Shown: positions 20,479 through 30,485, counted from the stretch's first letter. The stretch: DNA of 64,000 nucleotides from Inhella gelatinilytica (GCF_016093295.1 NZ_JAEDAL010000001.1:124001-188000); one strand, 5' to 3'. Notes: generated by a model not told the origin, from the sequence alone. Made by a program: numbers and translations.

Positions 20479-22080
20479 ATGGACAAGCCAATGCAATCCG
20501 ACGTGGTGGTGGTGGGTGGGGGGCTGGCGGGCATCGTCACCGCGTTAGAGGCCCTACGCAAAGGGCGCTCCGTCACCTTGATTGACCGCGACACCCCCGA
20601 ACGACTGGGCGGGCTGGCCCTGTGGGCGTTTGGGGGCATGGCCTTGGTGGGCACGCCGCTGCAGGCCAAAAAGAAGATTCCCGACAGCCCCGACCGCGCG
20701 CTGCGGGACTGGCTGCGGTTTGGCGAACTGCCCGACGACGACCCCTGGTCGCTGGCTTGGGCGCGGCACTATGTGGAGCACTCCTGCGCCGAGGTGTACG
20801 ACTACCTGCTGGCCCACGGCTTGCGCTTCATGCCGGCCGTGAACTGGGTGGAGCGCGGCTGGCAGGGCGACGGCAACTCCGTGCCGCGTTATCACATCGT
20901 CTGGGGCACCGCTCGCCACATGACATTGACCTTGATCGCGGCGCTGCGCGCCGCCGATTCGGGCGGGCGCCTGCGCCTCCTGCACCGCCACCGGGTCACC
21001 GCCCTGGACACGCAGGCGGGACAGGTCACCGGGGTCCACGCCACGGACGAGGCCACCGGCGCGTCCGTGCGCTGCCAGGCGACAGCCGTCGTGCTGGCCA
21101 TGGGCGGGCTCAACGGGCATCACGCGGCCGTGCGCGCCCACTGGCCCCAAGGCCGCGCCCTGCCCGCGACGTTTCTCAACGGCGCGCACCCCTACTCCGA
21201 CGGCACGCTCCACCACTGGGCTGCCGAGCACCTGGGCGCCCCGCTGGTGCGTCCGGGCGAGATGTGGAATTACGCCGCCGGTTTCCCGCACCCCCAGCCG
21301 CACTTTGAAGGGCATGGGCTCTCCAGCATCCCCTGCAAATCCGCGCTGTGGCTGAACCACCGGGGCGAGCGCCTCGGCCCGGAGCCGCTGGTGACGGGGT
21401 TCGATACCCATGCGCTGTGTCAGCGGGTGGCCGCCCTCGAAAAGCCCTACACCTGGCACCTGCTGAACTGGCGCATCGCGGCCAAAGAGTTGGCCATCTC
21501 GGGCGCCGAGCACAACGCCCGCATTCGCGACCGTCAGTTCCTGCGTTTCCTCAAGGAAACCCTGTTGGGCAATCACCGTTTGGTGCGCCAAATGCAGGCC
21601 GAGAGCCCGCATTTTTTGGTCGACGCCACGTTGGCCGGCCTGGCTCACCAAATGAACGCGCTAACCGGCACCCAAGACGTGCGGGCCGAAGTGCTGCAGG
21701 CCACGGCCGACACCTTTGATGCGAACTTTTCACGCGGCGACAGTCTGCACAACGACGATCAGATCCGCCGCATCCTCCACGCCCGTCAGTGGGGCCCAGA
21801 CCGCCTGCGCACCTGCAAACCCGCGCCCCTGCAACAGCGCGGCGCCGGGCCCTTCATCGCCATCCAGATGCAATTGATCACCCGCAAGAGCCTGGGTGGC
21901 CTGCGAACGGATTTGCAAAGCCGCGCGCTCAACACCGCGGGCAAACCGATTCCCGGCCTCTATTGCGTCGGAGAGGCGGCCGGGTTTGGCGGCGGTGGGG
22001 CCAACGGCAAACGCTCCCTTGAAGGCACGTTCCTGCCCGGTTGCATCCTCACGGCGCGGGCTGCGGCGCGCGCACTGTGA
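20479..22080 (+). CDS. FAD-binding dehydrogenase, ketosteroid/fumarate-reductase type
   Basis: A 533-residue flavoprotein. The N-terminal FAD motif is VVVVGGGLAGIVTALEALRKG. A C-terminal motif IPGLYCVGEAAGFGGGG with SLEGTFLPGCI closes the FAD site. Overall layout matches the fumarate reductase/3-ketosteroid dehydrogenase superfamily. The start is uncertain: a TTG at 20461 overlaps the previous stop (TTGA), and ATGs lie at 20479 and 20491. It is co-transcribed with the thiamine enzyme and probably oxidises or reduces a related substrate; the substrate is unknown. Confidence 0.8.
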   Translation: MDKPMQSDVVVVGGGLAGIVTALEALRKGRSVTLIDRDTPERLGGLALWAFGGMALVGTPLQAKKKIPDSPDRALRDWLRFGELPDDDPWSLAWARHYVEHSCAEVYDYLLAHGLRFMPAVNWVERGWQGDGNSVPRYHIVWGTARHMTLTLIAALRAADSGGRLRLLHRHRVTALDTQAGQVTGVHATDEATGASVRCQATAVVLAMGGLNGHHAAVRAHWPQGRALPATFLNGAHPYSDGTLHHWAAEHLGAPLVRPGEMWNYAAGFPHPQPHFEGHGLSSIPCKSALWLNHRGERLGPEPLVTGFDTHALCQRVAALEKPYTWHLLNWRIAAKELAISGAEHNARIRDRQFLRFLKETLLGNHRLVRQMQAESPHFLVDATLAGLAHQMNALTGTQDVRAEVLQATADTFDANFSRGDSLHNDDQIRRILHARQWGPDRLRTCKPAPLQQRGAGPFIAIQMQLITRKSLGGLRTDLQSRALNTAGKPIPGLYCVGEAAGFGGGGANGKRSLEGTFLPGCILTARAAARAL

Positions 22081-22099
22081 AGGAAGCGCCCGCCCGCTG

Positions 22100-23434
22100 T
22101 TAAGCGAGGCGCATCGTGGCCGAGCGTGCGTGCGCCTGCAGGCCCTCGCCTTGGGCCAGCGTGTCGGCCACCGGCCCCAGGGCCTGCGCGCCCTGGGCGC
22201 TGATGTCGATCAGGCTGGAGCGCTTGACGAAGTCATACACCCCGAGCGGTGACGAGAAGCGCGCCGTGCCGCTGGTGGGCAGCACATGGTTGGGTCCGGC
22301 GCAGTAGTCGCCCAAGCTTTCACTGGCATAGGCGCCCAAGAAAATGGCACCCGCGTGGCGCAAATGGGGCAACCATTGGCGCGGCTGGGCGGCGCTGACT
22401 TCAAGGTGTTCAGGGGCGATGCGATTGCTGATGTCGCAGGCCTCTTCCATGCTGCGCGTGTGGATCAGGCCACCCCGGCCTTCGAGGCTCGCGCGGATGA
22501 CCGCCGCACGCGGCATCTCGGGCAGCAGGCGTTCCATCGCTGCAGCCACGGCGTCGATGTAGGCGGCGTCGGGGCACAGCAGGATGGACTGCGCCAACTC
22601 GTCGTGCTCGGCTTGGCTGAAGAGGTCCATCGCCACCCAGCTCGGGTCCACCGTGCCATCGGCCAGCACCAGGATTTCGCTGGGCCCGGCAATCATGTCG
22701 ATGCCGACCTGTCCAAACACCCGGCGCTTGGCGGCCGCCACGTAGGCGTTGCCGGGGCCGGTGATTTTGTCCACGCGCGGAATGGTGGCCGTGCCATAGG
22801 CCAGTGCGCCCACGGCCTGGGCACCCCCGATGGTGAACACGCGGTGCACGCCGGCCAGATAGGCCGCGGCCAGCACCAGGGGGTTGCGTTCACCCCGCGA
22901 GCCCTGGGACGAGCCATCCCGTCGGGCGGGCGTGGGCACCACCATGATGATCTCGGGCACCCCGGCCACCAGGGCAGGGATCGCATTCATCAGCACCGAA
23001 CTCGGGTAGGCCGCCTTGCCACCCGGCACATAGATGCCCACCCGATCCAGCGGGGTCACTTGTTGGCCCAGGCGGTTGCCCTGGGCGTCGGTGAACTCAA
23101 AGCCTTGGCAGCACGCCTCCGCCTGGGCCTTGTGGTAGCGGCGCACGCGCTCGCTGGCTGTCGTCAGGGCCAAGCGCTGGTCCGCCGGCAATCCCTCGAA
23201 GGCGGCTTGCAAATCGGCACGCGGGATTTCCAACTCAGTCACCGATGCGGCCTGCACCCCATCGAACTGCGCCGTGCGCGCCAGCACGGCCGCATCACCA
23301 TGCGCCCGAACCTCGGCCAGGATGCCGGCCACCGCCTGCTCGATCCCCGCATCGGTGTCTTCGCTCCAATGCAAGAGCGTTTGCAGGCTGTCGTCGAAGT
23401 CGGGGGCGGTGGTGGCGAGGCGGGTGATTTTCAT
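22100..23434 (-). CDS. hisD: Histidinol dehydrogenase
   Basis: A 444-residue NAD- and Zn-dependent enzyme for the last two steps of histidine synthesis. It has [31 protein letters not shown] and the C-terminal [10 protein letters not shown] with a following AGAIFLG. It ends 20 nt from the convergent FAD-dehydrogenase gene, where hisC would be expected next in related operons; here hisC lies 4.1 kb further on. It follows a GNAT gene by 3 nt. Confidence 0.96.
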   Translation of the reverse strand: MKITRLATTAPDFDDSLQTLLHWSEDTDAGIEQAVAGILAEVRAHGDAAVLARTAQFDGVQAASVTELEIPRADLQAAFEGLPADQRLALTTASERVRRYHKAQAEACCQGFEFTDAQGNRLGQQVTPLDRVGIYVPGGKAAYPSSVLMNAIPALVAGVPEIIMVVPTPARRDGSSQGSRGERNPLVLAAAYLAGVHRVFTIGGAQAVGALAYGTATIPRVDKITGPGNAYVAAAKRRVFGQVGIDMIAGPSEILVLADGTVDPSWVAMDLFSQAEHDELAQSILLCPDAAYIDAVAAAMERLLPEMPRAAVIRASLEGRGGLIHTRSMEEACDISNRIAPEHLEVSAAQPRQWLPHLRHAGAIFLGAYASESLGDYCAGPNHVLPTSGTARFSSPLGVYDFVKRSSLIDISAQGAQALGPVADTLAQGEGLQAHARSATMRLA

Positions 23435-23437
23435 GGG

Positions 23438-23962
23438 TCAATTTTGCGGCGCAAGGCGCCTTGCGTAGATCCGTGTCTCGTGGACGGCGTCTTCGTAGCG
23501 GTAGACGTCGGCGCCCAACTCGTCGTAGCCTTGACGGACGTAAAAGGCACGGGCGTGCTGGTTGTGAACCCAAGCATCCAGCCACAGCACGCCAGCCCCC
23601 CGGGCCGCCATGCCTTGTTCGGCGGCACGCAGCAACTGAGCGCCCAACCCCTGGCCGTGGCAACGCCGTTGCAGATAAAGGCGCTGCAACTCGGCGGGCC
23701 GCCCCGTGGACACCAACCGGTGTGTCACGTCCACCTGGCTTTGCGCAAAGCCAAGCAGGCCCTCGCCTTGTGCCAGCACCTGCAGCTCGACCGTCGGGTC
23801 GCGCATCAGCGCCAGGAATCGATCGGTTGTAAAAAATTCCGCAACCTCCCGCGCAAGGGCGGGGGTCACGCCGTCGGTGGCATAGGTTTCCAAGAAAACC
23901 TGGGCCCCGAGCGCAGCCAGCACCGGGGCGTCGGCGGCGACGGCCCGTCGGAGCTCCGGCAT
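23438..23962 (-). CDS. GNAT-family N-acetyltransferase
   Basis: A 174-residue GNAT. The acetyl-CoA loop appears as RCHGQGLGAQLLRAAEQ, preceded by RLYLQR, and the C-terminal WVHNQHARAFYVRQGY is the classic last helix-strand. It starts at MPELRRA; ATG overlaps the hisG stop by one base (TGATG). It lies between hisG and hisD in the same unit. The substrate is unknown. Confidence 0.85.
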   Translation of the reverse strand: MPELRRAVAADAPVLAALGAQVFLETYATDGVTPALAREVAEFFTTDRFLALMRDPTVELQVLAQGEGLLGFAQSQVDVTHRLVSTGRPAELQRLYLQRRCHGQGLGAQLLRAAEQGMAARGAGVLWLDAWVHNQHARAFYVRQGYDELGADVYRYEDAVHETRIYARRLAPQN

Positions 23963-24624
23963 CAACGCTGCGCCACCGCCGCCTGCAGGCTTTGCAGCAG
24001 GGGCTGCAAACGCTCGCGCTTGAGCTTGGCTGAGACGGGGTTCATCACCAGGTACGAGGAAATGGGCAAGATGTGCTCCACCTCCACGAGGTTGTTAGCC
24101 TTGAGGGTGCTGCCGGTGCTCACCAGATCGACGATGGCGTCCGCCAGCCCGGTGAGCGGTGCGAGCTCCATGGACCCGTACAGCTTGATCAGATCCACGT
24201 GCACGCCCTTTTCGGCGAAGTGCTGGCGGGCCAGGTAGGTGTACTTGGTCGCCACGCGAATGCGGGCACCCTGGCGCACCGCCGCGCCGTAATCAAAGTC
24301 GGCGCGCGTGGCCACCGAGAGGCGGCACCGGGCAATCTGCAGATCCAGCGGGCGCAACAAGGCCCCCCCCCCATAGGGCCCGGCTTCGTGCTCGAGCAAG
24401 ACGTCCAAGCCCGCCACCCCCACGTCCGCCCCGCCGTGCTGCACATAGGTCGGGACATCGCTGGCGCGCACCAGCACCACGCGCACATCCGCCTGGTTGG
24501 TGCGCAGAATCAGCGCGCGGCTTTTCTCGGGGTCGTCCACCACCTCGATGCCCGCGCTTTTCAACAGCGGTAGCGTGTCGTCAAAGATGCGGCCCTTGGA
24601 CAGGGCAAGGGTCAGTCCACTCAC
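23962..24624 (-). CDS. hisG: ATP phosphoribosyltransferase, short form
   Basis: A 220-residue HisG of the short type, which lacks the C-terminal regulatory domain and needs HisZ for activity and feedback control. It catalyses the first step of histidine synthesis. Motifs include [38 protein letters not shown] and [14 protein letters not shown]. The GTG start overlaps the murA stop (GTGA). No hisZ is in the window. Confidence 0.95.
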   Translation of the reverse strand: MSGLTLALSKGRIFDDTLPLLKSAGIEVVDDPEKSRALILRTNQADVRVVLVRASDVPTYVQHGGADVGVAGLDVLLEHEAGPYGGGALLRPLDLQIARCRLSVATRADFDYGAAVRQGARIRVATKYTYLARQHFAEKGVHVDLIKLYGSMELAPLTGLADAIVDLVSTGSTLKANNLVEVEHILPISSYLVMNPVSAKLKRERLQPLLQSLQAAVAQR

Positions 24625-25889
24625 TTGATTCTTTCGATGTCAGCGCCCAGGCCGCGCAGCTTGGCTTCCATTTGCTCGTAGCCGCGGTCCAGGTGGTAGA
24701 TACGGTCCACCACCGTTTCGCCATCCGCACACAGCCCCGCAATGACCAAGCTGGCCGACGCCCGCAAATCGGTGGCCATCACCGTGGCGCCGCTCAGGCG
24801 CTCCACCCCGGTCACCACGGCCGTGTGCCCGTCTACTTCGATGTGGGCCCCCAGCCGAACCAACTCGTTGACGTGCATGAAACGGTTTTCAAAGATGGTT
24901 TCGCTGATCTTGGCCGCCCCTTGGGCGACGCAGTTCACCGCCATCAACTGCGCCTGCATGTCGGTGGGGAAGGCCGGATATTCACTGGTGCGAAAGCCCA
25001 CAGCAACCGGCCGGGTGCTCATGGTGATGCGCAACTGGTTGTTGATGGCATTGATGCTGGCGCCCGCTTCGCGCAGCTTGTCGATCACCGCATCCAAATG
25101 GTCGGCGCGCGACCCGACCAAGGCCACATCCCCGCCTGCGGCGGCGACGGCGCACAAAAACGTGCCCGCCTCGATCCGATCCGGCACGATGGGGTGCGGC
25201 TGCACTGGCGCATGCAGGCGGTCCACGCCCTGAATGACGATGCGGCTCGTGCCATGGCCCGAGATCTTGGCCCCCATCTTGATGAGCAGCTCGGCCAGAT
25301 CGGTGACCTCGGGCTCTTGCGCCGCGTTCTCCAGCACCGTCTCGCCCTCGGCCAAGGCGGCGGCCATCAGGAAGTTCTCCGTGCCGGTGACGGTGATCAT
25401 GTCGGTGGTGATGCGCGCCCCCTTGAGGCGGCCGTTCACCTTGGCCAGGATGTAGCCGTGCTCCACGCGAATCTCGGCGCCCATGGCCTGCAGCCCTTTG
25501 ATGTGCTGATCCACAGGGCGAGAACCGATGGCGCAGCCGCCCGGCAGGCTGACCGTGGCCTCGCCGAAACGCGCCAGCAACGGACCCAGCGCCAAAATGC
25601 TGGCGCGCATGGTTTTCACCAGTTCGTACGGGGCCTCGGGGCTGGTGACCGTGCCGGCATTCAACACCAGGCGGTGGCTGCCCTCTGCCTGCCACTCCAC
25701 GCCGGCGCCCATGTTGCGCAACAGCTTGATCATGGTCTGCACGTCTTGCAGACGGGGCACGTTGTCCAGTACGACCGGCTCGGCCGTCAGCAGCGCAGCG
25801 CAGAGTTCCGGCAAGGCGGCGTTCTTGGCGCCGGAAATGGTCACCGTGCCATTCAGCGGCTTGCCACCGCGGATCAGGAGCTTGTCCAT
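24621..25889 (-). CDS. murA: UDP-N-acetylglucosamine 1-carboxyvinyltransferase
   Basis: A 422-residue MurA, first committed step of peptidoglycan synthesis. Lys22-Asn23 is in [10 protein letters not shown]. The catalytic Cys119 is in [15 protein letters not shown], so the product should be fosfomycin-sensitive. It shares one base with ibaG (TGATG), a conserved proteobacterial pairing. Confidence 0.97.
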   Translation of the reverse strand: MDKLLIRGGKPLNGTVTISGAKNAALPELCAALLTAEPVVLDNVPRLQDVQTMIKLLRNMGAGVEWQAEGSHRLVLNAGTVTSPEAPYELVKTMRASILALGPLLARFGEATVSLPGGCAIGSRPVDQHIKGLQAMGAEIRVEHGYILAKVNGRLKGARITTDMITVTGTENFLMAAALAEGETVLENAAQEPEVTDLAELLIKMGAKISGHGTSRIVIQGVDRLHAPVQPHPIVPDRIEAGTFLCAVAAAGGDVALVGSRADHLDAVIDKLREAGASINAINNQLRITMSTRPVAVGFRTSEYPAFPTDMQAQLMAVNCVAQGAAKISETIFENRFMHVNELVRLGAHIEVDGHTAVVTGVERLSGATVMATDLRASASLVIAGLCADGETVVDRIYHLDRGYEQMEAKLRGLGADIERIK

Positions 25890-26140
25890 CAGTGGCTCGC
25901 TTCGCTTTGGAATTCAGTCGGCGTGAGGGTCTTCATCGACAGCGCGTGGATTTGCTCCTTCATGCGCTCCCCCAAGGCGGCATAGACGCGTTGGTGACGG
26001 CGCACGCGGGACAGACCTTCGAACTCGGGCGAGACGATGGTGGCAAAAAAGTGCCGGCCATCGCCGTTCACCTCCAGATGGGTACAGGGCAAGCCGGCGG
26101 CGATGTAGTCGCGCACCTCGATGGGCGTGGGATCAGACAT
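25889..26140 (-). CDS. ibaG: BolA/IbaG family protein
   Basis: An 83-residue BolA-family protein. It starts [13 protein letters not shown]; the longer upstream frame is not coding. A conserved His lies in [12 protein letters not shown], and [15 protein letters not shown] is typical. IbaG partners with monothiol glutaredoxin in Fe-S handling and sits before murA in many proteobacteria. Confidence 0.92.
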   Translation of the reverse strand: MSDPTPIEVRDYIAAGLPCTHLEVNGDGRHFFATIVSPEFEGLSRVRRHQRVYAALGERMKEQIHALSMKTLTPTEFQSEASH

Positions 26141-26145
26141 GGTGT

Positions 26146-26916
26146 TCAGTGGCGGACTTTGTAGCCGCTCTTCAGGAGGTGGAGCGCCAAGGCGGCAACC
26201 AGCGCAAAGCTGGCCCCCACGATGGTCAAGCTGATCCACGGTGAACTGTCGCTGACGCCAAAGAAACCGTAGCGAAAGCCGTCCACCATGAAGAAGAAAG
26301 GATTGAGGTGGGATACCGCACGCCACACGGGCGGCAGCGAGTCCACCGAGTAGAAAACTCCCGCCAAGAAGGTCATGGGCATCACGATGAAATTCTGAAA
26401 GGCTGCGAGTTGGTCGAATTTTTCGGCCCACAGCCCGGCGATCAGGCCCAGGCTGCCCATCAGTCCCGCACCGAGCAATCCGAACGCCAAGGCCCAGGCC
26501 AAATGGGCCGGCTGAAACGCGGCCCAGGGCACAAACCACACCGTCGCCAAGGCCACCCCCGCCCCCACACACAGCCCGCGCAAGACGGCGGCCCCCACAT
26601 AGGCCAGAAACCAATCTCGGGCCGACAGCGGCGTCAGGAGGAGAAACACCAGATTGCCCGTGATCTTGCTTTGAATCAGGCTGGAGCTGCTGTTCGCAAA
26701 CGCGTTTTGCAGCACGCTCATCATCACCAAACCCGGCAACAGAAAACTGCCGTAGGGCACGCCGTGCACGCGCACATGCTCATCGAGCACATGCCCAAAG
26801 ATCATCAGGTACAGAACAGCCGTGAGCACCGGCGCGGCAATGGTTTGGAAGCTGACCTTCCAGAAACGCAGCAATTCTTTTCTAAAGAGCGTCGCCGCCC
26901 CGGAGGTGGCCCTCAT
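26146..26916 (-). CDS. ABC-2 type exporter permease (YadH-like)
   Basis: A 256-residue membrane protein with about six transmembrane segments. ABC-2 family features include KELLRFWKVSFQTIAAPVL near the N-terminus and the conserved PMTFLAGVFYSVDSLP with SHLNPFFFMVDGFRYGF. It overlaps the ATPase gene by 4 nt. Substrate unknown; the YadGH type is often placed near murA in this group. Confidence 0.9.
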   Translation of the reverse strand: MRATSGAATLFRKELLRFWKVSFQTIAAPVLTAVLYLMIFGHVLDEHVRVHGVPYGSFLLPGLVMMSVLQNAFANSSSSLIQSKITGNLVFLLLTPLSARDWFLAYVGAAVLRGLCVGAGVALATVWFVPWAAFQPAHLAWALAFGLLGAGLMGSLGLIAGLWAEKFDQLAAFQNFIVMPMTFLAGVFYSVDSLPPVWRAVSHLNPFFFMVDGFRYGFFGVSDSSPWISLTIVGASFALVAALALHLLKSGYKVRH

Positions 26917-27821
26917 GGCGATTCCCCTCCAACGATCTCCAGGAACACGTCTTCCAAGTCCGCGCGGCCGATTTCCAGATCTTCAATGGGCACCTGTGAA
27001 CTCCGCAAGCGGGCCAGGACCTGCTCGACGTCTGCCGCGTCATGGGCTTTGATTTGCACGATGCGCCCGGTCACTCGGGCCTCAAGGCCCAACGGCAGCA
27101 CCGCGTCTGTCTTGAACCGCAACACCTGATGGCTGCGATTCGCCAGCAACGCCGCCGTGCGGTCCAGCGCCACCAAACGCCCTTGCTTGAGCATGCCGAT
27201 CCGCCCACACAGGGCTTCCGCCTCTTCCAGGTAATGGGTGGTCAGCAACACCGTGGTGCCCTGCTCCTTGTTCAGGCGAGCAATAAACGCCCACAGGGTC
27301 TGGCGCAATTCCACGTCCACTCCGGCGGTGGGTTCATCCAACACGATCACCGGCGGCCGGTGCACCAGGGCTTGCGCCACCAACACGCGACGCTTCATGC
27401 CCCCACTGAGCTGACGCATATTGGCGTCCGCCTTGGCAAGCAAGCCCAGGTTGTCGAGCAGCTCCTCAATCCAGCGCTCGTCGGCCTGCAGGCCAAAGTA
27501 GCCGCATTGGAAGCGCAAGGTCTCCCGCACCGAGAAGAACGGGTCAAACACCAACTCCTGGGGCACCACGCCGAGCAAGCGCCGCGCGGCAGCAAAGTCG
27601 CCGACCACATCGTGGCCCAGCACCTCCACGCGCCCTTGATCGGCGCGTGAAAGCCCCGCCAAGATGGAAATCAGGCTGGTCTTGCCGGCGCCATTGGGAC
27701 CCAAAAGCCCAAAGAACTCCCCGGGCGGGATGTCAAAACTGACGTCCTGCAAAGCCGGGTTGGAGGCGCCGCGGTAGGTCTTCTTCACCCGCTCGAAGCG
27801 GATGGCGGGTGTCGCGGTCAT
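26913..27821 (-). CDS. ABC transporter ATP-binding protein (YadG-like)
   Basis: A 302-residue ATPase. Walker A LLGPNGAGKTSLI, Q-loop VVPQELVFDPF, signature LSGGMKRR, Walker B VIVLDEPTAGVD and the switch His in LLTTHYLEEAE are all present. It is translated together with the permease downstream. The 76-nt gap to the divergent TetR gene must hold its promoter. Confidence 0.92.
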   Translation of the reverse strand: MTATPAIRFERVKKTYRGASNPALQDVSFDIPPGEFFGLLGPNGAGKTSLISILAGLSRADQGRVEVLGHDVVGDFAAARRLLGVVPQELVFDPFFSVRETLRFQCGYFGLQADERWIEELLDNLGLLAKADANMRQLSGGMKRRVLVAQALVHRPPVIVLDEPTAGVDVELRQTLWAFIARLNKEQGTTVLLTTHYLEEAEALCGRIGMLKQGRLVALDRTAALLANRSHQVLRFKTDAVLPLGLEARVTGRIVQIKAHDAADVEQVLARLRSSQVPIEDLEIGRADLEDVFLEIVGGESP

Positions 27822-27897
27822 GCGCCAATTCTAGAAAACCACTTCCATCAGCGGAAAAACTGGGGTTATCGTGCAGCGTCCCCGAGGCAAAACACCC

Positions 27898-28557
27898 ATG
27901 GCCCCACCCAAAAAGCCCCGCCGTACCGCCGAGCGCATCCTGGAAGTGACGCTGGATTTGTTTAACCGTTTTGGTGAACCCAATGTCTCCACCACGCTGA
28001 TCTCGGCCGAGCTGAACATCAGCCCCGGCAATTTGTATTACCACTACCCCGCCAAAGACGAGCTGATCAATGCGCTTTTCCAGCGCTTTGACACCGAGCT
28101 CGCTGACCTGCTGCTGGCGGCCGACAACGTGCGTCATGTGGAAGACGCGTGGTTCTTCTTCCATACGCTGTTCGAACTGATTTGGAAGCACCGCTTCCTG
28201 TACCGCGATTTGAACGATTTGCTCTCCAAGAACCGCAAACTGGAGACGCACTTTCAAACGGTGTTGGCCCGCAAGCAAGAAGCCATGCGCGGCGTGCTGG
28301 CCGGCTTAAAAATCGGCGGCGCCCTCAAGATGGACCCGCGCGAGGCGGCACCCGTCGGTGCCAGCATGGTGGTGCTGCTGAGTTATTGGCTGAGTTACGA
28401 GTACGTCAAAGACCCCCGCCACGCGCTGGAACCCGAACGCGCGGGGTCCGCCTTGCTGAGGGGCGCCTTTCATGTGCTGAGTGTGCTGATGCCCTATCTG
28501 GAGCCCCAATCCCGCGAGCACCTGCACCGATTGGCCAGCCAGTACCTGTCATCCTGA
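27898..28557 (+). CDS. TetR-family transcriptional regulator
   Basis: A 219-residue regulator with a helix-turn-helix at about 25-50 (TTLISAELNISPGNLYYHY). The C-terminal ligand domain has aromatic-rich helices (WFFFHTLFELIWKHRF), compatible with a hydrophobic ligand such as an acyl chain. The start is ATG at 27898; a GTG nine codons earlier is possible. It lies upstream of a lipid-related gene set and divergent from the ABC genes, either of which it could control. Confidence 0.85.
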   Translation: MAPPKKPRRTAERILEVTLDLFNRFGEPNVSTTLISAELNISPGNLYYHYPAKDELINALFQRFDTELADLLLAADNVRHVEDAWFFFHTLFELIWKHRFLYRDLNDLLSKNRKLETHFQTVLARKQEAMRGVLAGLKIGGALKMDPREAAPVGASMVVLLSYWLSYEYVKDPRHALEPERAGSALLRGAFHVLSVLMPYLEPQSREHLHRLASQYLSS

Positions 28558-28574
28558 TTCAAGGGAGTTTCGCC

Positions 28575-29348
28575 ATGCCCAAATGGACCGCTTTCCCCTA
28601 TGAGAACAAGGCCTTTCAATACACGCTGGCCAGCCTCAAGAAGAACTGGGCTCGTTTACACCAAGGCGATGGCGAGCCCTGGCCCAAGGAAGAGGCCGTG
28701 CAAAAGGCGTGGCTGCACTTTCACGCGGGTGACTTCAAGAAGGCGGTGGATGCCGGACTGAAGGTCGGCGGCGCCGGCTTGACCTGCGCCAACAAGGCCC
28801 AATCGATTTACGCGACTTACCTCGAAAAAAACGAGAAAACCAAGCTCGAGTTGTACCTGGAGGTTGCCGAGCGCGCGGAGGCTCAGCAAGCCGACGAGCC
28901 CCACAACCCCAATGCCTTTTATTGGCAGGCCTACGCGCTCGGACGCTACGGACAGGGCATCACCGTGGCCAAGGCGCTGTCGCAAGGCCTGGGCATCAAG
29001 ATCAAGTTCGCGCTAGAGACCGCCATCGAACTGGCGCCCAAGCACGCGGATGCGCACTTGGCTCTGGGCGCTTTTCACGCGGAGGTGATCGACAAGGTGG
29101 GGCCGCTTCTGGGCAAGACGCAAGGGGCGGACCCGGCCACGGGGCTCAAACTGCTGACGCAAGCCGGCAAGTTGGCCCCCCACTCAGCCATCGGCATGAT
29201 TGAACGCGCCAACGGCTTGGTGATGCTCGAAGGGGAAAAGCGCCTGGAGGAGGCCGAGGCGCTTTACCTCAAGGCGGCGGCCTGTGAACCCCTGGATGCC
29301 ATGGAGTGCTTGGACATCGAGTTGGCGCGATCCGAGTTGGAAGATTGA
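28575..29348 (+). CDS. TPR-like repeat protein of unknown function
   Basis: A 257-residue soluble protein starting at an ATG with AAGGGAG upstream. Helical repeat segments such as AIELAPKHADAHLALGAFH and RLEEAEALYLKAAACEPLD look like tetratricopeptide units. No signal peptide or catalytic motif. It follows the TetR gene by 17 nt and is likely in its operon. Function unknown. Confidence 0.65.
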   Translation: MPKWTAFPYENKAFQYTLASLKKNWARLHQGDGEPWPKEEAVQKAWLHFHAGDFKKAVDAGLKVGGAGLTCANKAQSIYATYLEKNEKTKLELYLEVAERAEAQQADEPHNPNAFYWQAYALGRYGQGITVAKALSQGLGIKIKFALETAIELAPKHADAHLALGAFHAEVIDKVGPLLGKTQGADPATGLKLLTQAGKLAPHSAIGMIERANGLVMLEGEKRLEEAEALYLKAAACEPLDAMECLDIELARSELED

Positions 29349-29363
29349 GGTCACAGACCTCGC

Positions 29364-30350
29364 TCAGGCCTCCGGCTCGTCCACCCCTTCGGCCAGTTCC
29401 TCGGCACTCGCCCCCCGTCGCCCGCCCCGGCGCGCTGCCTTGCGGGCGGCTTGGCGCGCCACGCGCTCTACTTCGGCCACCGCGGCGGCGGCTTCCCACG
29501 CGCGAAACGCCTCGGGGGTCTCCAGCGTGATCCGGCCCAGAACCCCCTGACGAAATTCATAAATCAACACTTCAGCCGCTTTCTGCAAGTTCACGCGGCC
29601 ACCGCTCTGCATGGCCCCCCGCTTGCGCCCAATCGCGGCCAGCACCGCCTCGTCATCCGTCGCCGGGTCCACCACCAGCGCGCCCAGGGCGTATCGCGCC
29701 TCCAGCAAAGCGGGATAGTCTCGACGCAGATCCCGCAGCAGGTCCAAGGCCACCAACTCTTCACTGAAGGCATTGCGGCCTACCGCACCGCTGGCCGCCA
29801 AGTTTTGCCCCGCTTCAGGAATGTGAATCCGCGGCCACAGCATGCCCGGCGTGTCAAACAAATAGACGTCGTTGGCCAGTTGCAGTTTTTGCTCGACTTT
29901 GGTGATGCCGGGCTCGTCCCCCGTCTTGGTCGCCTTGCGACCCATCAATCGATTGATCAGGGTGGATTTGCCCACATTGGGAATGCCGCAGATCAGAACC
30001 CGCAACGGTTTGACCATGCCGCCGCGGTGGGGCGCCAATTCCCGAACGGCCTGCAAGAGCGCCTTGACGGGCGCCGCTTGCTGGGAGTCCACCGCCAAGG
30101 CCCGGGTGGCCGGACGGGCGTTGTACGCCGCCAACCAGGCGTCCGTCCGGATCGGATCGGCCAAGTCCTGTTTGTTCAGCAACTTGAGCGTGGGCTTGTG
30201 GCCCGTCATGTCCGCCAGCAACGGGTTGGCACTCGACCCCGGGCAGCGGGCATCGATGAGTTCGATGACCACATCAATGCCCTCCTTCAGTCGATCCTGA
30301 ATCGCCTGACGGGTGGCATGCATGTGCCCGGGGAACCATTGAATTGCCAT
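29364..30350 (-). CDS. ylqF: Ribosome biogenesis GTPase YlqF/RbgA-like
   Basis: A 328-residue circularly permuted GTPase: G4 (LNKQD) precedes G1 (GIPNVGKS) and G3 (DTPG). It begins MAIQWFPGHMHATRQAI, as in YlqF, which acts in 50S assembly. The C-terminus carries an Arg/Ala-rich basic stretch (ARKAARRGGRRGA) that probably binds RNA. The 75 bases of open frame upstream of this start are not supported. Confidence 0.92.
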   Translation of the reverse strand: MAIQWFPGHMHATRQAIQDRLKEGIDVVIELIDARCPGSSANPLLADMTGHKPTLKLLNKQDLADPIRTDAWLAAYNARPATRALAVDSQQAAPVKALLQAVRELAPHRGGMVKPLRVLICGIPNVGKSTLINRLMGRKATKTGDEPGITKVEQKLQLANDVYLFDTPGMLWPRIHIPEAGQNLAASGAVGRNAFSEELVALDLLRDLRRDYPALLEARYALGALVVDPATDDEAVLAAIGRKRGAMQSGGRVNLQKAAEVLIYEFRQGVLGRITLETPEAFRAWEAAAAVAEVERVARQAARKAARRGGRRGASAEELAEGVDEPEA

Positions 30351-30485
30351 CGTTGCGGCCCTTGAAGGAAACCCGCATTGTCCCTGGGGGCACGCCCCTA
30401 GGGCTTTGTCGCATGCACGCTGCAAATCCCTTGCGTTCCTACCGCAGAATCACACGACCCTTGGCTTTGTGTAGCGGAGAACGAC

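Noticed and set aside
17981-22080. Mobile element or genomic island splitting the his operon
   Set aside because: No transposase, integrase, terminal repeats or target duplication could be seen; only the gene order suggests an insertion.
13956-24624. his-type attenuator (His-rich leader) before hisC or hisG
   Set aside because: Both genes start within overlapping stop codons of upstream genes, leaving no leader; no His-codon run was found.
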